Shown: one piece after another, positions 45,483-53,435 of the stretch | Numbering within the stretch: the stretch's first letter is position 1 | Layout: every line of letters begins with the position of its first letter | Source: Planctomycetota bacterium | GTDB lineage: Bacteria > Planctomycetota > B15-G4 > SIAN01 | DNA: 64,000 nucleotides | Reading direction: 5' to 3' | NCBI GenBank assembly: GCA_016795285.1 | Contig: JAEUIC010000005.1 | Coordinates: 1-64,000, forward strand | Notes under the pieces: model-generated | The model's database searches: none | Seen by the model: only the letters and a program-made list of their open reading frames with translations | Told to the model about the DNA's origin: nothing | Program-made: the position numbers and the translations under genes

Positions 45483-46421
45483 ATGAAAGCGGTCGGCGGC
45501 ATCGACGAAGCGGGGCTCGGGCCGACCCTCGGGCCGCTCCTCTTCGGGGCGACCCTCTTCACCGGGCCCGCCCCGGCGGTCGGCGACCTCCGGGCGGCCC
45601 TCGCCGGGGTCGTCGGCGAGCGGTTCGACCCGGCCGGCGCCACCCTCGCCATCGACGACAGCAAGCGCCTCTTCGCCGGGCGGCGCACCCTCGCTCCGCT
45701 CGAGCTGCCGGCGTTGGCGGTGCTGCGGCCGGGGGCTGCCCGGCCGGCGACGCTCGAGGCGGCGGTCGCTGCCGACGGCGACGCGGCGGAGTGGGCGGAG
45801 TGGTACCGCGCCGGCGACGCGCTGCCGCGAGCGTGCGACGCGGCGCTGGTCGAGGGCTGGCGCGCCCGCTTCGCCGCCGAGCTCGCGGCGCGCGGCCTGG
45901 CGCTGGTCGAGGCGCTCGCGCGGCCGGTCTTCGAGCCGCAGCTGAACGGCTGCTTCGCGCGCGGCATGAACAAGGGCGACGCGGTGCTCTCCTGCGTCGC
46001 GCCGCTGATCACGCGGCTCGCGGCGGCGGTGCCGCAGCACGACCTCGAGCTGGTCGTCGATCGGCTCGGCGGGCGGCGCTACTACGGCGACTTCCTGCGC
46101 CACCTCTTCCCGCTGCGGCCGCTCGTCGTCGTCGAGGAGGAGCCGGAGCGATCGCGCTACCGGCTGCGCGACGGCGCGCGCACGCTCGAGATCGCCTTCG
46201 AGGTCGATGGCGATCGCCGCCACCTGCCCGTCGCGCTGGCGAGCCTCTGCGCGAAGTACGTGCGCGAGCTCTTCGTCGAGCGGTTGAACCGCTGCTTCGC
46301 GGCGCGCCGCCCCGGCCTGCTGCCGACCGCCGGCTATCCGCAGGATGCGGCGCGCTGGCTCGCCGACGTCGCGACCACCCTCGAAGCGGGCGAGCGCGAG
46401 CAGCTGGTGCGGCAGCGATGA
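45483..46421 (+). CDS. RNase HII-like protein
   Basis: This 312-residue protein has the RNase HII signatures in order but is longer than usual (about 200-220). GIDEAGLGPTLGPLL supplies D8 and E9. DDSKRL follows at 58-63. A further acidic residue, D193, is in LVVDRLGG, and SLCAKYVRELF matches the RNase HII ASxxAKxxRD region. The extra length is inserted between the DSK motif and D193. It should cleave RNA in RNA/DNA hybrids. The insert and weak similarity elsewhere make this a divergent branch, perhaps specific to the phylum. Its stop overlaps the DUF309 gene (ATGA). Confidence 0.8.
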   Translation: MKAVGGIDEAGLGPTLGPLLFGATLFTGPAPAVGDLRAALAGVVGERFDPAGATLAIDDSKRLFAGRRTLAPLELPALAVLRPGAARPATLEAAVAADGDAAEWAEWYRAGDALPRACDAALVEGWRARFAAELAARGLALVEALARPVFEPQLNGCFARGMNKGDAVLSCVAPLITRLAAAVPQHDLELVVDRLGGRRYYGDFLRHLFPLRPLVVVEEEPERSRYRLRDGARTLEIAFEVDGDRRHLPVALASLCAKYVRELFVERLNRCFAARRPGLLPTAGYPQDAARWLADVATTLEAGEREQLVRQR

Positions 46422-46882
46422 GCGACGAGCGAGACGACCCGCCGACCGACGACGCGCTGCCGGCGGAGCTCACCGCGCGCTTCGTGCGCGGCCTCGACTG
46501 CTTCACGCGCGGCGAGTGGTACGACGCGCACGAGGAGCTCGAAGAGGTCTGGTCGGGCGAGGTCGGCGCCAAGCGCCACCTGCTGCAGGCGCTGATCCAG
46601 CTGGCCGTCGCGCTCCACCATCGCGGCAATGGCAACTTCGGCGGCGCGCTCTCGTTGTGCGAGCGGGCGCAGGAGCATCTCGCCGAAGTGCCGCACGCGA
46701 CGTGCTTCATCGAACCGAAGCCGCTCGCCGCGCAGGTCGCCGCGCTCGAGCAGGAGCTGCGCCGGCAGCGCGAGGCCGCCGAGCCGCGCTACGACCCGGC
46801 GCTGCTGCCGTCGTTCGCGCACGCCGCGGAGGCGGCTCGCGCCGCTCGGGAGCAGCGCGGGCTCCCGCCGCTTCCACGCTGA
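46418..46882 (+). CDS. DUF309 domain protein
   Basis: This 154-residue helical protein has the DUF309 core FTRGEWYDAHEELEEVW followed by HLLQALIQLAVALHHRGNGNF. The family's conserved E-x-W-Y-x-A-H-E pattern is intact. The function of DUF309 is not established. The ATG overlaps the stop of the RNase HII-like gene, so the two are co-translated. The C-terminal 50 residues are Ala/Arg-rich. It converges on the degenerate GGDEF gene, 37 bases away. Confidence 0.85.
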   Translation: MSDERDDPPTDDALPAELTARFVRGLDCFTRGEWYDAHEELEEVWSGEVGAKRHLLQALIQLAVALHHRGNGNFGGALSLCERAQEHLAEVPHATCFIEPKPLAAQVAALEQELRRQREAAEPRYDPALLPSFAHAAEAARAAREQRGLPPLPR

Positions 46883-46919
46883 GAGCGAGCGGAACGGCGC
46901 GGGCGCGCCGTCGAGCGCT

Positions 46920-47957
46920 TCAGCGCGCGCGACTCGGCTTGCGCGGGGTGCCGGCGAGCGGCTCGACCGGCTGGCCGCCGCGCAGCTCGACTCCGCGCCC
47001 GTCGGGCGAGAGCTGCGCCGATGCGAGATCGGCGTCGGCCGCGGCGACGAGTTCCTCGGCCGAGAGCTTGTTGCGGCCGGGATGGAGCGCGAGTCCCATG
47101 CGGACGGTGACCGCCACCTCGCGTTCGCCCGCGACGATGGTGCGACCGGCGAGGCTCTCGAGGATCCGTTGCGCGACGACGCGCGCGCCGTCGGCCGGCG
47201 TGTTGGGCAGCAGCAGCTGGAAGCGCGCCGGTGCGGCGCGGCCGGCGACGTCGACGTCGCGCGACTCGCAGAGGAAGACGCCCGCCACTTCGAGGAGCGC
47301 CTCGTCGCCGGTGGCGCGCCCGTGCTTCTCGACGAGCTGGTCGTAGCCGACCACCTCGGCGGCGAGCAGCGCGAGCGGCTGGCCGTAGCGGCTGGCGCGC
47401 TTGCACTCCTCCTCGACCTTGAGGGCGAGGTAGTCGCGCTGCACGAGGCCGGTGAGGCGATCGGTCACCTTGGCGATCAGCGAGTCGTCGCCCTCGCCGG
47501 TGCCGGCGCCGATCAGGTCGCGGAAGAGGCGATCGTTGCGCGCCGAGGCGGGGTCGCGCGACGAGAGCTCGAGCGGATCGACCGCCTCCCAGTCGGCGGA
47601 GAGGAGCGCCGTCAACTGCGCCGCGACCGGCGTCCCGAACAGCACCCGCTTCGCGCCGACATGGCGAGCACGCGCGCGGACGTAGGGGTCGTCGCCATCG
47701 GCGATCAGCACGGTCGGCAATGTGGCGCGCTTCTCGTCGGCCGCGGCGAGCAGCCGGCAGAGCTCGAAGCCGGAGGTGCCGGTGAGCATGCAGCTCGCCA
47801 GCGCGAGGTCGAAGGGGCGCTGGCCGGCGGCAGCGAGCGCCGCGGTGCCGTCGCCCACCTCGCTCACCTCGGCGCCCGCGGAGCGCAGCACCGTCGCGAT
47901 GCGCGTCCGCTCGGCCGGATCGAAATGGGCGACCAGAAGGTGCGTTCGCTGCGCCAC
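46920..47957 (-). CDS. Degenerate receiver plus degenerate GGDEF domain protein
   Basis: This 345-residue protein reads as receiver (1-125) plus diguanylate-cyclase fold (160-320), but both active sites are lost. The receiver phosphoacceptor position holds Ser55 (FDLALASCMLTG). The GGDEF signature is replaced by APARF at 242-246 in GRAAPARFQLLLP. Flanking framework is kept (VTDRLTGLVQRDYL, and TGDEALLEVAGVF). It is therefore probably a signalling adaptor or a GTP/c-di-GMP-binding remnant rather than an enzyme. The GTG start at 47957 has GGAG just upstream. An A7-containing inverted repeat lies about 65 bases upstream. Confidence 0.88.
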   Translation of the reverse strand: MAQRTHLLVAHFDPAERTRIATVLRSAGAEVSEVGDGTAALAAAGQRPFDLALASCMLTGTSGFELCRLLAAADEKRATLPTVLIADGDDPYVRARARHVGAKRVLFGTPVAAQLTALLSADWEAVDPLELSSRDPASARNDRLFRDLIGAGTGEGDDSLIAKVTDRLTGLVQRDYLALKVEEECKRASRYGQPLALLAAEVVGYDQLVEKHGRATGDEALLEVAGVFLCESRDVDVAGRAAPARFQLLLPNTPADGARVVAQRILESLAGRTIVAGEREVAVTVRMGLALHPGRNKLSAEELVAAADADLASAQLSPDGRGVELRGGQPVEPLAGTPRKPSRAR

Positions 47958-48021
47958 GTCGGAGCTCCACCATTTGCGCCGCGACTGCGCGGGCGCGTCC
48001 GGGCCGCTCTTCGGCGCTTCC

Positions 48022-48057
48022 CGGCGGCGACCTTAGAAAAAAATTCCCTCGCCGCCG
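48022..48057. repeat. 9-bp inverted repeat enclosing an A7 tract
   Basis: CGGCGGCGA (48022-48030) and TCGCCGCCG (48049-48057) flank an 18-base AT-rich loop containing seven A (48037-48043). It lies between the sulfatase-like stop (48119) and the GGDEF start (47957) on the minus strand. The T7 on that strand could end sulfatase transcription, and the AT-rich loop could also hold a promoter for the next gene. Confidence 0.55.
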
Positions 48058-48118
48058 TCCGGCCGCGGAACGGTCCGCCGACCCTGCCGCCCCGGGGGGC
48101 GCCCCGCCCGCACCGCCG

Positions 48119-50665
48119 TCAGTCGTCGAGGTAGCCGAGCTCGCGCAGCGTGGCGCGCGCGTCCGCGTCGAGCTGCCCCCCCGCCGGCGCGGCGGCGCTC
48201 GGCAAGAGCCGCGCGAGGTGGGCGAGCGCCGCAAGCTGCGCCTCGAGGCGCGCCTCGAGCCCGCGGCGGCGCGCCGCATCCTCGCCCACCCGATCGCGCT
48301 GCTCCGCGAAGTCCTCGTCGAGGCGATACAGCGCGAGCGTCGGCTCCGTGCCGGGCACCACGCGCCGCATCAGCTTCCACGGCCCCGCGAGCAGCGCCGC
48401 CTGACGCGTCGGCTGCTCCGGCTTGCCGAGCACCAGCAGTGGCGGCGGCGGCTCGTCGGCCGGCGGCGCGAAGACGTCGCGCGCGAGCAGCCGTGAGTCG
48501 GGGGGCAGCCCCAAGCGCGCGGCGAGCGTCGCCGCGACGTCGGCGAGTTCCACCGGATCGGCATGGCGCGCCGGCGCGATGCCGGGGCCGGCGACGATCC
48601 ACGGCACGTGGGTCGATTCGACGTGCAGCGCATGGCCGTGGCCGACGCCGCCGTGCTCGCCGAACTCCTCGCCGTGGTCGGCGACCACGCAGACGAGCGT
48701 CCGTTCGAGGAGTTGCAGCGCCTCGAGCTGCGCGACCACGCGGCCGACGAACTCGCGATCGACCTGCGCGACCGTCGCGGCGTAGAGCGCGCGCAACCGC
48801 GCCGCCGCGCGCGCATCGCCCGCCAGCAGCGCCGCCCGCAACGCGAGCGGATCGTCGCCGAGCACCACCGCATCGGGGTCGTCGAACGGCGCGAGGTACT
48901 CGCGGGCCGGCGTGTAGTTGTGCACGAAGAAGGTGTGCAGGAAGAGGCAGAACGGAGAACCGGCGTGCGCCGCGAGCCAATCGAGCGCCGGCGCGAGCGG
49001 CGGCGTGTCGGCGCGCCGCACGGAGGGCGGCGGCACCGGCCGATCGCGGCGCAGCTGCGTGCGCCCCATCGGGTCGTCGACGCCGTAGAGGTCGAAGCCG
49101 GCGCCGAAGCCGAAGGCGGGCGCGACGAAGCCGCCGCCGGTGAAGGCCGCGGTCGCGTAGCCGGCGGCGCGCAGCCGCTCGGCCAGCATCGGCGTGCGCA
49201 GCGGATCGAGCCGGTCGTCGAGATCGAGCAGCCCGTGCACGTAGGGGTGCTGCCCGCTGAAGAGCGAGGCGTGGGTCGGCAGCGTGTAGGAGGAGGGCGA
49301 GAAGGCGCGCTCGAAGCGGGCGCCGCGCGCGGCGAGCGCGTCGAGCACCGGCGTCTGCGCCGTCGCGTTGCCGTAGCAGCCGAGCGCGTCGGCGCGCAGC
49401 GTGTCGAGCGAGATCACGACGACGTTCCACGGCGGCGCTGACGCGTCGGCAACGGCGGTGGGCGCGGCAGGCGACGAACCCGCGGCGTCGCGCGGCACGA
49501 GGCGCGGAGCGGCGAAGAAGCCGACCGAGTCGCGCGGGCCGTGCGCCGCGAAGGAGAGCTCGACGCGCCGGCCGGCCGCAGCCGCGAGATCGACTCGCCG
49601 CAGTTCGAGCGGCTGCGCGGCGTGCCACGCCACCGCGCGGCGCGACTCCGCGAAGAGCGGCGCCCCCTCGAGCGTGACGTCGAGCGCGACGTCGCCGCCG
49701 GTCGCGGGCGCGATCGCTCCCGCGGCGAAGCAGAGTTCGAGCGGCGCAGCGGGCAGCTCGATCAGGAAGGTCGCGCGGCAGCCGGCCGGCAGGAGCAGCG
49801 CCTCGGCCGTCGACTGCGCGAAGTCGAGCGTGCGGCGCCAGGGCGACCCGCTCGGCTCGAACGCGAAGCGCGGCGCGCGCTCGAGCGCCACCGTGAAGGG
49901 GACCTCGCGCACCTCGACGAAGTCGCAGTCGAGCCCCTCCTCCGAGGGCACCAGCGAGAGGCTCACGCTGCGCCGACCCGCGCGCGGCGGGAGGGTGAGC
50001 TCGACGTCGAGCCAATCGCCCCCTTCCTGCGGGGCGATCAGGCGCGCGGTGGCGGCGGCGAGGTCCTGCTCGGGGAGGGTCGGCAGCGCCGTCGGCAGCT
50101 CGGCGTCGGTCGGCGCAGCGGGCCCGTGCGGAAGGAGGAAGAGCGCGCCGCCGGTCGCGCCCGCCGGCACGCGCACGCGCGCGCGCACGACCAGCGTCGC
50201 GTCGGCCGGCGCCGCGAAGAAGCGATGGAGCCCTTCGTCGGCGGGAGCGAGCGCGGCGAAGCGCCGCTCCCCTTCGACGGCGGCCGTGGCCTGCGCGCGG
50301 CGCGGCGCGGCGTGGCCGGAGAGCAACTCATCGCGCCACGCGCCATCGAACCAAGGGGCCGTCGGCGCGGCGTCGAACTCTTCGCGCTCGTGGCGCCGCG
50401 CGGCGTCGGCCGAGAGCGGCTCGGCGACCCAGCGATCGGGTGCGAGCTCGAGGTCCGGAGCGGGACCGGCGAAACGCGCGCCGGCGAGGAGATCGAGCAG
50501 CGCGATCGAATGCGGGACGGCGGCGCCGCTCGGCGCAGCCGCACGCGCGGGCTCCGGCACTGCAGGGGACGCCGGCGCTCCGCAACCGGAGCCGCCGGAC
50601 AGCAACAACAGCGCGAGGCGGCGCAGTCGCTCAGCGCTTCGAGAACTGGAAGCGGCGGCGAGCAC
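48119..50665 (-). CDS. Sulfatase-family (alkaline phosphatase superfamily) lipoprotein
   Basis: This exported 848-residue protein has a lipobox-like LLSGGSGC near residue 28, then about 380 residues of beta-rich sequence, then a sulfatase domain from residue 413. Metal-binding NVVVISLDTLRAD (D421) and VVADHGEEFGEHG are present. The nucleophile motif reads T461-L-P-T-H instead of C/S-x-P-S-R, so formylglycine cannot form and it may be a phospho-transferase or hydrolase rather than a true sulfatase. The last 30 residues carry a sulfatase-like GYLDD end. The GTG start overlaps the end of rpsI by 35 bases; a later start is possible. Confidence 0.85.
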   Translation of the reverse strand: MLAAASSSRSAERLRRLALLLLSGGSGCGAPASPAVPEPARAAAPSGAAVPHSIALLDLLAGARFAGPAPDLELAPDRWVAEPLSADAARRHEREEFDAAPTAPWFDGAWRDELLSGHAAPRRAQATAAVEGERRFAALAPADEGLHRFFAAPADATLVVRARVRVPAGATGGALFLLPHGPAAPTDAELPTALPTLPEQDLAAATARLIAPQEGGDWLDVELTLPPRAGRRSVSLSLVPSEEGLDCDFVEVREVPFTVALERAPRFAFEPSGSPWRRTLDFAQSTAEALLLPAGCRATFLIELPAAPLELCFAAGAIAPATGGDVALDVTLEGAPLFAESRRAVAWHAAQPLELRRVDLAAAAGRRVELSFAAHGPRDSVGFFAAPRLVPRDAAGSSPAAPTAVADASAPPWNVVVISLDTLRADALGCYGNATAQTPVLDALAARGARFERAFSPSSYTLPTHASLFSGQHPYVHGLLDLDDRLDPLRTPMLAERLRAAGYATAAFTGGGFVAPAFGFGAGFDLYGVDDPMGRTQLRRDRPVPPPSVRRADTPPLAPALDWLAAHAGSPFCLFLHTFFVHNYTPAREYLAPFDDPDAVVLGDDPLALRAALLAGDARAAARLRALYAATVAQVDREFVGRVVAQLEALQLLERTLVCVVADHGEEFGEHGGVGHGHALHVESTHVPWIVAGPGIAPARHADPVELADVAATLAARLGLPPDSRLLARDVFAPPADEPPPPLLVLGKPEQPTRQAALLAGPWKLMRRVVPGTEPTLALYRLDEDFAEQRDRVGEDAARRRGLEARLEAQLAALAHLARLLPSAAAPAGGQLDADARATLRELGYLDD

Positions 50666-51146
50666 CGCGCTGACCGTACTTCTTGCGCTCCTTCATGCGG
50701 CTGTCGCGGGTGAGGTACCCGGTCGGCCGGAGGATCGCTTCGAGCGTCTCGTCCGCATTGCAGAGCGCGCGCGAAAGCCCCATGCGCACCGCGCCGGCCT
50801 GGCCGACCGGTCCGCCGCCGCGCACGTTCACGAAGACGTCCCACTTGTTCTCGGCCTGGATCGCGGCGAGCGGCGCGCGGGAGTCGATGAACTCCTGGAT
50901 GGTCGGGAAGAAGATCTTCGCGTCCTTCTCGTTCACCATGAAGATCCCGGTGCCTTCGCGCACGCGCACGCGCGCCACCGAGGTCTTGCGCCGTCCCGTC
51001 CCCCAGTAGAAGCCGCCGAGCTTCTTGCCGCGCAGGCGCGAGGCCGGCTTCGGGGCGAGGTCGAGCACCCCGCCAAGGGTCGCCGGCGCCACCGCCGGCG
51101 AGCCGATCAGGGGAGCCGATTCGGGAAGGTTGCGCATCGTGTTCAT
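50631..51146 (-). CDS. rpsI: Ribosomal protein uS9 (S9)
   Basis: Small-subunit protein whose C-terminal tail reaches the ribosomal P site. The core from about residue 46 is standard: WGTGRRKTSVARVRV, GGGPVGQAGAVRMGLSRAL, then DSRMKERKKYGQRGARRRFQFSKR-type ending. It is 171 residues instead of about 130 because of a 40-residue N-terminal extension. GTG at 51068 (residue 27) is an alternative start that would remove about half of it; no clear Shine-Dalgarno sits before either. It follows rplM by 87 bases, the usual bacterial order. Confidence 0.95.
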   Translation of the reverse strand: MNTMRNLPESAPLIGSPAVAPATLGGVLDLAPKPASRLRGKKLGGFYWGTGRRKTSVARVRVREGTGIFMVNEKDAKIFFPTIQEFIDSRAPLAAIQAENKWDVFVNVRGGGPVGQAGAVRMGLSRALCNADETLEAILRPTGYLTRDSRMKERKKYGQRGARRRFQFSKR

Positions 51147-51233
51147 GGAACTCTGCGATCAGGGTTGAGGAGGAAGCCGCGGCGCATCAGGAGCCGCGGG
51201 AGGCGCCAAAGGACGGGAGTCTGCTCGCGCCGG

Positions 51234-51668
51234 TCAGCTCGGATCGACGAGCGTCTTCGGGGTTTGCGCCACGTGCGGATGGTCGGCACCGCCGTAGACC
51301 TTGAGCTTCTTCAGCATCGCGCGGCCGAGGCGCGACTTCGGGAGCATGCGGCGGACGGCGAGCGTGATCAGCTCGGCCGGCTTCTCGCGCAGCACCTTGC
51401 CGGCCGGGCGCTCCTTCAGGCCGCCGATCCAACCGGTGTGGTAGCGGACCATGCGGTCGTCGAGCTTCGCGCCGGTGACCTTCACCTTGGTCGCGTTGAT
51501 GACGACGACGAACTCGCCCGTATCGATATGCGGCGAGTAGATCGCGCGGTGCTTGCCCATCAGGATCGTCGCGATCCGGCTGGCCATGCGCCCGAGCACC
51601 AGGCCGTCCGCATCCACGAGATGCCAGCCGCGCGGCACCTCGCACTCCTTCGGATAGGTCGTCTTCAT
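51234..51668 (-). CDS. rplM: Ribosomal protein uL13 (L13)
   Basis: This large-subunit protein of 144 residues has the family core: WHLVDADGLVLGRMASRIATIL, DTGEFVVVINATKVKVTG and VRRMLPKSRLGRAMLKKLKVYGG. ATG 51668 gives the standard N-terminus (MKTTYPKE). A longer reading from 51731 would cross the promoter. The promoter TTGACC-N16-TAGACT sits at 51731-51704 on the minus strand, leaving a leader of about 30 bases with a T6 run. It is the first gene of rplM-rpsI. Confidence 0.97.
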   Translation of the reverse strand: MKTTYPKECEVPRGWHLVDADGLVLGRMASRIATILMGKHRAIYSPHIDTGEFVVVINATKVKVTGAKLDDRMVRYHTGWIGGLKERPAGKVLREKPAELITLAVRRMLPKSRLGRAMLKKLKVYGGADHPHVAQTPKTLVDPS

Positions 51669-51703
51669 GAAACTCGTCGATCCGTGAAAAAATGGGAGGC
51701 GGG

Positions 51704-51731
51704 AGTCTATAGGCGCCCCCGCGCCGGTCAA
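51704..51731 (-). promoter_or_regulatory. Promoter of rplM-rpsI (TTGACC-N16-TAGACT)
   Basis: On the minus strand TTGACC (51731-51726) and TAGACT (51709-51704) are 16 bases apart and about 35 bases before the rplM ATG. Both hexamers and the spacing are identical to those before trmD at 56177-56204, which strongly supports function. Confidence 0.75.
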
Positions 51732-51807
51732 GGAGCCGTCCGCGGAGCTTCTGCGCGACCGCCCGCCCCGGGGGCGAACGCGGCCCGCGGCGCGCCGCCC
51801 CGCCGTC

Positions 51808-52770
51808 TCAGCGGTCGGCCGCCGCCTGCACGAGCGGCGCGCTCTCCTCGAAGACGACGAACGGGTCGTTGAACTGCAGACGCACCCGTTTGATCCCCGC
51901 GAGGTCGGGGTAGCGGGCCGCGACCCGCAAGAGCCCGCGCACCTTGGCGTCGGGGCTCGGCTCGTTCGCGCCGAACTCCGGGTGGCGCCCCGAACGCCCC
52001 CACTCGATCGCGAGCCCGGCGCGCGTGTAGACCTCGACGTCGGTCAGCGACAGCCCGCCCGACCGCTCCTTCGGCGTCACGTCGATGACGTCGAGCGCGA
52101 GGCCGCGCCGCTCGAGGTCGGGTCGGAACGGGGCGAGCTCGGCCGCGACGCGCAGCCCCTCGACGATCGCCGTGTCGCGCACTTCGACGCCGACGCGCGC
52201 GTCGCGGAGCGGATGGGAGGTGTGGATGAGCGGCAGCGAGTGGCTGGCGAGGAACTCGCTGGCGGCCGCGGCGGTCGAGACCAACCGCGCCTCCGCGTCG
52301 ACCAGCACGAGCCCCTCCGCCGACTCGACCAGCGCGACCGGCTCGCGCAACGTCACCTCGATCTCGAGCGCGTTCGGGTAGCGCTTCTCGATGCGGTCGA
52401 CGCTCTTCACCCATCCGTTCGCTTGCTCGATCGCCGCGGTGAGCGCCATCACCTCGTCGTCGCGCCGCAGCGGCGTCGGCTCCAGTTCGGCGAGCGACGC
52501 GCGCAGCGATTCGGCGATGGTGCCCGACAGCCACGCAGGACCGTGGTCCACGGCGACGTAGGCGGGATCGACCAGGAACGCGCGATCGCGCCCCTCGAGG
52601 AGTCCGGGCCAGCGCGGCAACCAGGCGATCGCGCCGCCGACCAACGCGACGAGCAACGGGATGCGCAGGCGGCGCGCGACCTCGTTCGAGGCGTCGCTCG
52701 CGCGAGCGCTCTCCGAGTCGGCTGACGCCACCGCCGCACGCGTTGCCGCGCGCTCTTTCTTGAACAGCAA
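51808..52770 (-). CDS. FtsQ/POTRA-like membrane-anchored protein
   Basis: The 320-residue product has a charged N-terminus and one transmembrane helix (about residues 36-54, IPLLVALVGGAIAWLPRWP). A large extracytoplasmic part follows. The segment WVKSVDRIEKRYPNALEIEVTLREPVALV is very like the POTRA/beta part of FtsQ/DivIB, and DPFVVFEE lies near the end. The start is TTG 52770 with GGGAGGGG just upstream. In most bacteria FtsQ links division proteins across the membrane. Here there are no ftsA, ftsZ or mur genes alongside, so the division role is an inference. Confidence 0.6.
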   Translation of the reverse strand: MLFKKERAATRAAVASADSESARASDASNEVARRLRIPLLVALVGGAIAWLPRWPGLLEGRDRAFLVDPAYVAVDHGPAWLSGTIAESLRASLAELEPTPLRRDDEVMALTAAIEQANGWVKSVDRIEKRYPNALEIEVTLREPVALVESAEGLVLVDAEARLVSTAAAASEFLASHSLPLIHTSHPLRDARVGVEVRDTAIVEGLRVAAELAPFRPDLERRGLALDVIDVTPKERSGGLSLTDVEVYTRAGLAIEWGRSGRHPEFGANEPSPDAKVRGLLRVAARYPDLAGIKRVRLQFNDPFVVFEESAPLVQAAADR

Positions 52771-52843
52771 GGATGCCCCTCCCGCGGACGCGACCCCGCG
52801 TCGTCAGCTCGCCCAGCCGACGACGGGGGTGGAAGCGCGCCGA

Positions 52844-53101
52844 TTATGGCCGCGTGACGGCCACTCGCGCACTTTCGCCGGCGACGACGCGACCGTCGCC
52901 CTTCGGCGCGCGCACCTCGATGTCCTCGACCACGCACTCGAGCGTGGTGATGACCGACTCGAAGAGCTCCTTGTTGACGGCGACCACGTCGCCCGTCTTC
53001 GCCCCTTCGAGCTCGCGGTAGAGCAGCCCGATCATCACCTTGAGGGGAGCGGTCCGCCGCACCACCTCGGAACCGGTCTTCTGCGCGCCGACCTTCTCCA
53101 T
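52844..53101 (-). CDS. Small protein of unknown function (85 aa)
   Basis: It is preceded by a good GGAGG nine bases before ATG 53101. The product is soluble: a helix-rich first half (LKVMIGLLYRELEGAKTGD) and a strand-rich second half (VITTLECVVEDIEVRAPKG, then RVVAGESARVAVTRP). No cysteine pair or known motif is visible. It is not the RNA polymerase omega subunit, whose signature is absent. It sits upstream of the FtsQ-like gene on the same strand, 73 bases away. Confidence 0.6.
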   Translation of the reverse strand: MEKVGAQKTGSEVVRRTAPLKVMIGLLYRELEGAKTGDVVAVNKELFESVITTLECVVEDIEVRAPKGDGRVVAGESARVAVTRP

Positions 53102-53119
53102 GGACTCGAGACCTCCGAA

Positions 53120-53148
53120 TTGGAATCTGCCGTGAATCGCGGTTACAT
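53120..53148 (+). promoter_or_regulatory. Candidate promoter for the helicase
   Basis: TTGGAA (53120-53125) and TTACAT (53143-53148) are 17 bases apart on the plus strand. A hairpin follows at 53151-53169. It is the best sigma-70-like match upstream of the helicase start at 53436. Confidence 0.4.
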
Positions 53149-53305
53149 GGCGCCCGTTCGCGACGGGCGGACCGGACGGCGAAAGGGTCGATCGCAGCCA
53201 CGACGACTCGCAGGTCGCCGCGCTCCGTCGATCCTCCGCGCCTTCCCCGGACCTCCCCCGCTCGCTCGAGCGGGGCCGCCAACGGGGCGGGATTGTAAGG
53301 CGATC

Positions 53306-53319
53306 GACGGCGCGCCGTC
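53306..53319. repeat. 14-bp perfect palindrome
   Basis: GACGGCGCGCCGTC is a perfect palindrome with no spacer, in the non-coding leader region of the helicase. It could be a dimeric repressor site or a folded RNA element. In such GC-rich DNA chance is also possible. Confidence 0.4.
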
Positions 53320-53435
53320 ACCTCGGAAGAGCCGACCGCCCCCAGGCGGTGGAGTTCTGAGCCCGCGCTTCGATCACCGATCACAACCCGCTTCCGAGCC
53401 AGTTTCGAAACGCTTCTCCACGGGTCATCAACGAC

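Larger units (their letters stand above)
53102..53435. other. Divergent intergenic region upstream of the helicase gene
   Basis: No gene is seen in these 334 bases. The region contains a plus-strand promoter candidate (53120-53148) and a 7-bp hairpin CGCCCGT/ACGGGCG (53151-53157/53163-53169). It also contains a 14-bp perfect palindrome (53306-53319) and a tandem heptamer CGATCAC twice (53371-53384). It separates the 85-residue protein gene from the helicase, and the leader of the helicase transcript could be about 280 bases long. Confidence 0.6.

Noticed and set aside
52844..53101. RNA polymerase omega subunit (rpoZ) for the 85-residue protein
   Set aside because: Length and position are suggestive, but the omega signature (N-R-Y/F-x-L-V-x-x-A-x-x-R-A) is missing.
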